In this document: one piece after another, positions 49,538-56,254 of the stretch | Numbering within the stretch: the stretch's first letter is position 1 | Layout: each line of letters starts with the position of its first letter | NCBI RefSeq assembly: GCF_902141855.1 | Contig: NZ_CABFVH010000036.1 | Location: 1 to 56,254, forward strand | Reading direction: 5' to 3' | DNA from: Methylobacterium dankookense | Lineage (GTDB): Bacteria; Pseudomonadota; Alphaproteobacteria; Rhizobiales; Beijerinckiaceae | DNA length: 56,254 bases | The notes under the pieces: generated by a model | What the model was told of the DNA's origin: nothing | The model's database searches: none | Seen by the model: the letters and a program-made list of their open reading frames with translations, nothing else | Translations under genes and position numbers: made by a program

Positions 49538-50179
49538 ATGCCCACGCCCCGCGCCGGGATCATCCCGGTCACGCCCTTCCAGCAGAACTGCACCCTGATC
49601 TGGGACGACGCGACCAAGGTCGGCGCCGTGGTCGATCCGGGCGGCGACCTCGACCGGATCGAGGCGACCATCGCCCAGCAGGGCGTCACGGTCGAGAAGA
49701 TCCTGCTCACCCACGGCCATATCGACCATGCCGGCGGCGCGGCCGAACTGAAGGAGCGCCTCGGCGTGCCGGTGGAGGGGCCCCACGAGGCCGACAGGTT
49801 CCTGCTCGATTCCCTGCCGATGACCGGCGCCAATTACGGGATCGAGGACGCCCGCGCGGTGACGCCGGACCGCTGGCTCGACGAGGGCGACCAGGTCACG
49901 GTGGGCGGCCTCACCTTCGACATCCTGCACGCCCCCGGCCATTCGCCGGGCAGCGTGGTCTTCGTCTCCCGCGACGCCCGCTTCGCCCTCGTCGGCGACG
50001 TGGTCTTCAAGGGCTCGGTCGGCCGCACCGACCTGCCGGGCGGCAACCACGAGCAGCTGATCCGGGCGATCCGCGAGAAGGTGCTGCCGCTCGGCGACGA
50101 CGTCGCCTTCATCCCCGGCCACGGGCCGACGGGCACGCTCGGCGAGGAGCGCGTCTCGAACCCGTTCCTGCAGGATTGA
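49538..50179 (+). CDS. MBL-fold metallo-hydrolase (glyoxalase II-like)
   Basis: 213 aa. The metallo-beta-lactamase motif is LLTHGHIDHAGGAAELKERL, with further metal ligands in HAPGHSPGSVVFV (His), VGDVVFKGSVGRTDL (Asp) and FIPGHGPTGTLGEER (His). It begins IIPVTPFQQNCTLIWDD, typical of the YcbL/GloB-like clade, which hydrolyses thioesters such as S-D-lactoylglutathione. It lacks the C-terminal substrate domain of classical GloB, so YcbL-like is the better description. A short AGCCC/GGGCT hairpin with TTT follows at 50181-50197. Confidence 0.87.
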   Translation: MPTPRAGIIPVTPFQQNCTLIWDDATKVGAVVDPGGDLDRIEATIAQQGVTVEKILLTHGHIDHAGGAAELKERLGVPVEGPHEADRFLLDSLPMTGANYGIEDARAVTPDRWLDEGDQVTVGGLTFDILHAPGHSPGSVVFVSRDARFALVGDVVFKGSVGRTDLPGGNHEQLIRAIREKVLPLGDDVAFIPGHGPTGTLGEERVSNPFLQD

Positions 50180-50365
50180 CAGCCCTAACCGGGCTTTAAC
50201 GCGAAGCGGCCAGAAATCGCAGTCCAAGCCTCGGTGCCGCGCCGGGAAACCGATGCAATTTCAAGGCTGAACCCCTATATCAGGCGGGTTCGACGAATCG
50301 CAGGCGAAGCCGCCCGGCAGGGCTGGGCGGAGCACGGCGAAGACCCCGCCTGCCCGAGGAATTTC

Positions 50366-52810
<2,445 letters not shown>

Positions 52811-52815
52811 TATTG

Positions 52816-52890
52816 CACTTCTGGGGGAAAGTGATTAGGCTGCCTTTCAAAGCGAATAGGCTGACCTATGAAAGCGATTAAGTGTTCTTC
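52816..52890. mobile_element. Tandem repeats resembling an IS21-family end
   Basis: AAAGTGATTAGGCTG (52828-52842), AAAGCGAATAGGCTG (52849-52863) and AAAGCGATTAAGTG (52871-52884) are three related units at 21-22 bp spacing, starting 17 bp after the gyrB stop. Such multiple terminal repeats are the layout of IstA-binding ends of IS21-family elements. No istA/istB-like coding sequence follows, so this would be a solo end or remnant. The identification is inference from layout. Confidence 0.4.
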
Positions 52891-53093
52891 CCGGACATCA
52901 TGGTGCGTTCAACGGGCAGCTGGCGTTCGAGACCGAGGGCGAAAAGAGCGCGCGCCATCCGTGGCGCTCGTTATAGCACGGAACAGGCGCAAGTGCCTAC
53001 TTCCGACGTGAAAGCCAACGCCACCTTGAGATCTCACCTGGTTCGGGAGATCCACGGACAGTCGGCTGTCTTTGCTTAAAGGTAATCCGGCCC
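52891..53093. other. Gene-free stretch after gyrB
   Basis: With the repeats before it, this makes about 280 bp without a supportable gene. Composition is mixed and less GC-rich than the chromosome average. The short open frames on both strands look fortuitous. It is probably decayed mobile-element or intergenic DNA marking the island boundary. Confidence 0.35.
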
Positions 53094-53437
53094 TTACGCG
53101 CAGGGAAAATAGCAAAGCTTGGTGAATAACGGCGCGGCCGCGGCATCCCCCGGATGCACCGCGCCCCGCCAACTACGCCCACCGGGAGGTACGTCGGCCG
53201 GAAATCGGCCTCTCGGCTTCACCCGTCGCCGAGCATTTCTCAACGAGCCAGGCTCGCTCTTGAACGGCAGGTCGCGCCCGTCCGTCGGATCGTTGATGAT
53301 CCCGAAGTTCTCGCCAGGATCATAGAACACTCGACCGCAATCGAGGTCAGGTGCAAACGGCCCACCTTCGGTCAGGAAGTACGCTTCACCGTCGTGTCTG
53401 ACGTAGAGGGGGACTCATCCCTCCGCTCCGTCACCAT
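53094..53437 (-). pseudogene. Probable frameshifted small gene at the end of the FRG operon
   Basis: From ATG 53437, with AGGGG upstream, the frame reads MVTERRDESP and then stops making sense. Shifting by one base in the run of five C (about 53414-53418) gives the protein-like sequence LYVRHDGEAYFLTEGGPFAP, then DLDCGRVFYDPGENFGIIND, PTDGRDLPFKSEPGS and on to a stop at 53094. One extra C would restore a single frame of about 114 codons. It starts 30 bp after the preceding operon gene on the same strand. It is either a pseudogene, a base-calling error in the homopolymer, or programmed slippage. The last about 40 residues are lower in quality. Confidence 0.4.
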
Positions 53438-53467
53438 AAATACGCCCCTGCGGTTTCCGTGGCCGTT

Positions 53468-53809
53468 TCAGGCGTAGAAGCTGCTCGTGTCCACCTTCAG
53501 CCGTAGGATGACCGGCCCCGCGGGGGAGAGGCTGCCCTCGAACCGTCCTGGAAAGGTCTCCGATACCGTAAGGCCGTCCGCGCCGTTCCCGTAATTCAGG
53601 GTGCAATGGACGTTGATCGGGCCCTCGAAGCTGCCGGCACGCACCTTGATCTCGTCGGCGAAGACCTCGACGGAGTCGACGTGCGTGTGCGCCGACAGCG
53701 CGCCCAGGTCCCCCCAGGCTTCGGTCCCGGTCAGGTCGATCTCTCGCACGGCCGTTGCGACGGCCTGGAGGACAGCCGCATCCGTGCTTGCTGCGTCAGG
53801 GCCCGGCAT
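53468..53809 (-). CDS. Small acidic hypothetical protein of the FRG operon
   Basis: 113 aa. The Shine-Dalgarno AGGAGG lies 5 nt before ATG 53809 and contains the TGA of the FRG gene (TGAGGAGGTTGCATG), so the two are tightly coupled. The N-terminal half is helical (AAVLQAVATAVREIDLTGTE); the second half is beta-rich (VDSVEVFADEIKVRAGSFEG, INVHCTLNYGNG). Cytoplasmic, pI acidic. No family recognised; it may be an antitoxin- or immunity-like partner of the FRG protein, on context alone. Confidence 0.65.
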   Translation of the reverse strand: MPGPDAASTDAAVLQAVATAVREIDLTGTEAWGDLGALSAHTHVDSVEVFADEIKVRAGSFEGPINVHCTLNYGNGADGLTVSETFPGRFEGSLSPAGPVILRLKVDTSSFYA

Positions 53810-53818
53810 GCAACCTCC

Positions 53819-54607
53819 TCAGAACACGGCGGCGCCAATGCCGAGACGCTGCCGATACTGCCAGCTCAGCGAGAGACATACGCCCTCAAGGCTAGCCCAG
53901 ATATGGGCCGCATCGATGCCGAGGCTGAAGAGCTTGCGCTGGAAGCGCGACCGGACCCCTCGCGGTATGACGAAGCTGTTTTCAGCCAGTCCGCTCGGCA
54001 TCCAGGGTTCGCTGGGCCTGGGATGGACGGAGAACAACCCGCGCTGGCTCGCAATCCTCGGGGCCGTCGTGGTCGGGAGCAGGAACCCCACGCGGTCGAT
54101 CTCGAACGGGCCCGGTCCGCCCTCCGGATTTATGACGAGCGTGTCGTCCACCGGATAGGCGTAGATCACGGCATCGTCGTCCAGGGGGTCGCTGGAGACC
54201 GCGAAGAAGCACGCGACGAGTGGGTTGGTCGTCCAGTCCAGAAGGCGCGTCGGCAGCCCGAAATGCTGCCCCAGGGCCAACCAGTCCCAATCGGTCGCCC
54301 CGGGCAGCGCGACGTGCAACCGTGCCTCGCGCTTGAAGGCGCGGAACAGGTGCTCCTCGAACAGCGGGTCGTGGTTCGGCGTGCGGCCCGCGCTCGGCAT
54401 ACATAGGAATTCGCGGGACGCGCAGCCCCGAAAGACCCAGCGCGAGTGCATGCGCCGGTCCAGGAAGTCCTGGAAGGATTGCCAGGTCTCCTGCGCCGAC
54501 TTGAGACGCTCCACGGTGTCCGCGGCCGAAGCCGAGCCACGCGGCTGGACCGGTTCCGCCGAGACGCCACGGATCGGTTTGGGAGGGGGTCGGGTCGGAG
54601 GTCTCAT
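53819..54607 (-). CDS. FRG-domain protein
   Basis: 262 aa. After a Pro-rich start, residues about 40-135 carry the FRG domain: WQSFQDFLDRRMHSRWVFRG contains the eponymous Phe-Arg-Gly (residues 59-61), then PLFEEHLFRAFKREARLHVA, and DWLALGQHFGLPTRLLDWTT with NPLVACFFAV, which is the family's strongest motif. The C-terminal part (VIYAYPVDDTLVINPEGG and on) completes the domain. FRG proteins are common in defence and mobile islands, where they are suspected toxin or effector enzymes; the biochemistry is not settled. It lies 18 bp after the PfkB-fusion gene. Confidence 0.85.
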   Translation of the reverse strand: MRPPTRPPPKPIRGVSAEPVQPRGSASAADTVERLKSAQETWQSFQDFLDRRMHSRWVFRGCASREFLCMPSAGRTPNHDPLFEEHLFRAFKREARLHVALPGATDWDWLALGQHFGLPTRLLDWTTNPLVACFFAVSSDPLDDDAVIYAYPVDDTLVINPEGGPGPFEIDRVGFLLPTTTAPRIASQRGLFSVHPRPSEPWMPSGLAENSFVIPRGVRSRFQRKLFSLGIDAAHIWASLEGVCLSLSWQYRQRLGIGAAVF

Positions 54608-54625
54608 CGACGATGTCCGGTCGGG

Positions 54626-55807
54626 TCAGCGCATTCCGGCCAGGTGTGCGCGGTACAGGGCGGTCGTGAAGTCACGGGCGATCTCGCACGACATGCCCGC
54701 GTGCACCGCGAGGTCCGTCGCAGCCACCGCTTCCGCCAGGACGACCACCGGAACCCCGACGGCCCGGGCGTGCCCAATGACGGCGCTCGTTCCCGGGTCG
54801 CCGCCATCCGCAAGCGCGAGGACAGCCGTGCAGGCCCTCAGCCCGGCGAGCGCGGGACCGGCGCTCGCGGCAAGCCGCTCGCCGTACTCATGGAACGGCG
54901 AGAACACCTCGCTCCCGAGATCAAGAAGCCACCACCGTGCCTGGTCGAGGAGCCAGCGTTGAGGCAGCGTCGCCGCCGGTCCCGAAAGAAAGACCCGCCC
55001 CCCATGCGCCGTGTCCGGCTGCGGCACGAGAGCGCCCAAGGCATGCGGCGCCGGGAGAGGCAGGCGATGACCGTCGTTGAAATGGGCGACGCTGCGCGAT
55101 GCCAGGTCGGCGGCCTCGACGGGGTCGAGCCGGCGCTCGCCCCAGTAGTGCGCGAAGGCGGCGCAGAACACGTCGCCGGAGCCGATCTTGAACCACGTGT
55201 CCGATATGTAGGCCGGAACCAGCCGCGGCTTCGTGTCACCGACATAGACGCTGGCGCCGCCGATGGCGTGGCGGGCGACGACGACCGAGGCGCCCTCATC
55301 GGCCATGATGCGTGTCGCCACATCCATCGCCGCCTGCGACGGATCCGCCGCAGCGAGCATGTAGTCCCTCACCACGTATGCCAGCTCGCCTGCCCGCGAC
55401 CCCGACGCCGAGAAGGCCGCCTCGCGACTGTCCGACTGCGGGTCGTGGACCGCCCGGCCGGCCACGACCGTGGCCGGCCCCTCCAGCATCCCGAAGCTCA
55501 GCACGACGTCCCCGGAGACCGCGATGCGGGGCAGACCGGCCGACGCCTTGGGCACGGGCTCCTTGCTCAGGGGATGGTAGTACTCGAAGACGAGTTCCTT
55601 CTCGATCTCGACCACTTCGGCACGGACGCCGAACGACGCCATGGTCGCGCGTACGTCCGCCGCCCAACCCGAGTAGGCGTAGGTGTGCAGCACGGAGCCG
55701 GGCGAGAGCCCGCTCACGGCCACGGCGGCCCGGCCACCGGAACCGTAAATCCGGTCCCATTCCGGGTAAGCGCAGACCTCCCGGTAACTGCCGCCCACGA
55801 TGATCAT
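54626..55807 (-). CDS. PfkB-type kinase fused to a nucleoside 2-deoxyribosyltransferase-like domain
   Basis: 393 aa from ATG 55807, which overlaps the upstream stop (ATGA). Residues 1-255 read as a PfkB/ribokinase-fold domain: MIIVGGSYREVCAYPEWDRI at the start, RAVHDPQS in the middle, and DTWFKIGSGDVFCAAFAHYW with the GSGD anion-hole/catalytic Asp motif at 209-212. Residues about 270-393 match the nucleoside deoxyribosyltransferase (DRHyd) fold: RVFLSGPAATLPQRWLLDQA, VFSPFHEYGE, then CTAVLALADGGDPGTSAVIG and VPVVVLAE. Where active NDTs have Glu (GTxxExG) this protein appears to have Val 343. It probably binds and processes a nucleoside or nucleotide-derived ligand; the substrate is unknown. 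Confidence 0.75.
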   Translation of the reverse strand: MIIVGGSYREVCAYPEWDRIYGSGGRAAVAVSGLSPGSVLHTYAYSGWAADVRATMASFGVRAEVVEIEKELVFEYYHPLSKEPVPKASAGLPRIAVSGDVVLSFGMLEGPATVVAGRAVHDPQSDSREAAFSASGSRAGELAYVVRDYMLAAADPSQAAMDVATRIMADEGASVVVARHAIGGASVYVGDTKPRLVPAYISDTWFKIGSGDVFCAAFAHYWGERRLDPVEAADLASRSVAHFNDGHRLPLPAPHALGALVPQPDTAHGGRVFLSGPAATLPQRWLLDQARWWLLDLGSEVFSPFHEYGERLAASAGPALAGLRACTAVLALADGGDPGTSAVIGHARAVGVPVVVLAEAVAATDLAVHAGMSCEIARDFTTALYRAHLAGMR

Positions 55808-56148
55808 GGGTCGGTCCTCGACACCGTCACCACGCACCGCGTCGACGAGACCTCCTCGACATGGGCGACGAAGGACACCTCCCGCGCGAGGCAGTCGAGA
55901 AGCCGCGTCAGGCCCGGGAAGGCGGCGAGCGCGCCGACCACGGCGCCCTCGTCGTTCCGGCAGACCGCACCGACCGCGCCCCCCTCGTGGACCAGATCGA
56001 CCCCCAGATCGTCGCCCGCGCGTACCCGGTCCGCCGCCTCACGACGCACCCCTACCAAGTCGACGGTGAGGTGGAGGTCGCAACCGTCGCCGGATCTCTG
56101 CAATCGCCGCGGTGCCCGCCCTCGCCGGCCCGGGGGTCCTCCCGACAT
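55804..56148 (-). CDS. Small beta-rich protein (HIRAN-like?), 5' end uncertain
   Basis: 114 aa as annotated from ATG 56148; it ends in a 4-bp overlap with the PfkB-fusion gene. The clear part is LHLTVDLVGVRREAADRVRA, then GDDLGVDLVHEGGAVGAVCR and NDEGAVVGALAAFPGLTRLL. This suggests a small barrel in the HIRAN style (GD-x-L-x-L, then G-x-x-x-G). The first about 25 residues are Arg/Gly/Pro-rich and may not be real: another frame from ATG 56195 (MALNELHHAKGHDLEACRED) looks more like a protein start and would need small frameshifts to join. Its role in the operon is unknown. Confidence 0.55.
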   Translation of the reverse strand: MSGGPPGRRGRAPRRLQRSGDGCDLHLTVDLVGVRREAADRVRAGDDLGVDLVHEGGAVGAVCRNDEGAVVGALAAFPGLTRLLDCLAREVSFVAHVEEVSSTRCVVTVSRTDP

Positions 56149-56254
56149 GCCTCAAGGTCGTGTCCCTTGGCGTGGTGTAGCTCGTTGAGAGCCATCGCGA
56201 TCACCGGCTTGGGCCGGGAGGATCAGGCTGCCAGGGTGGGCAGGCTGACGAGGG

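Noticed and set aside
53154..53477. 107-codon plus-strand ORF in the FRG operon tail
   Set aside because: Overlaps the probable frameshifted minus-strand gene; its translation begins with low-complexity Thr/Pro/Arg sequence and it lacks an RBS.
56223..56254. Tail of an upstream minus-strand CDS (ends with a Leu/Val/Pro/Ala-rich tail)
   Set aside because: Only about ten codons are visible at the window edge, too few to call a gene. It is mentioned because the operon appears to continue.

Overview
The window is about 70% G+C and looks like a chromosomal segment of an alphaproteobacterium, most likely Methylobacterium or Methylorubrum. The basis is protein-level resemblance to that group (oxalate/formate-type antiporter, class GN sortase with its VIT/VWA target, giant Gly-rich autotransporter), TTAA-N7-TTAA boxes of the CtrA type, and GC-rich palindromic intergenic repeats. 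This is recognition by eye, not a database result.

Layout. 0-0.3 kb: 3' tail of an FAD monooxygenase. 1-11.2 kb: two large type V autotransporters, one a Gly-rich beta-helix adhesin and one a GDSL esterase. 11.5-15.6 kb: a tiny ORF, a VIT/VWA surface protein with a C-terminal sorting signal, its dedicated sortase, and an XRE-type regulator. 15.6-20.4 kb: substrate-binding protein plus TPP enzyme, a small secreted protein and an MFS transporter. 20.8-22.8 kb: a degenerate serine-recombinase-like gene and a ModE/PBP-type regulator, bracketed by perfect 47-bp inverted repeats. 22.9-28.4 kb: small membrane proteins, an OxlT-like antiporter, a lytic transglycosylase, a YciF-like ferritin-fold protein and an isoaspartate methyltransferase. 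28.6-31.3 kb: NitT/TauT-type ABC importer. 31.4-40 kb: a branched-chain amino-acid/amide-type ABC operon ending in an M81 (MlrC-like) metallopeptidase and a GntR/FCD regulator, with a divergent LysR gene. 40.3-46.1 kb: envelope proteins including a long PBP1A. 46.4-48.1 kb: GH13 enzyme. 48.1-49.4 kb: an AT-richer foreign patch with a coiled-coil/winged-helix gene and a small HTH gene. 49.5-52.8 kb: MBL-fold hydrolase and gyrB. 52.8-56.25 kb: IS21-end-like tandem repeats and then a compact minus-strand operon.

The most interesting unit is that last operon: a small beta-rich (HIRAN-like) protein, a PfkB-kinase fused to a nucleoside-2-deoxyribosyltransferase-like domain, an FRG-domain protein, a small unknown protein, and probably a frameshifted fifth gene. 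Genes are coupled by ATGA overlap or separated by fewer than 20 bp. The domain set (nucleotide-processing enzyme plus FRG) fits a nucleotide-centred conflict or defence island, but that function is inference. The operon continues beyond the right edge.

The remaining genes are ordinary: nutrient import with local regulators, cell-wall synthesis and turnover, and housekeeping.
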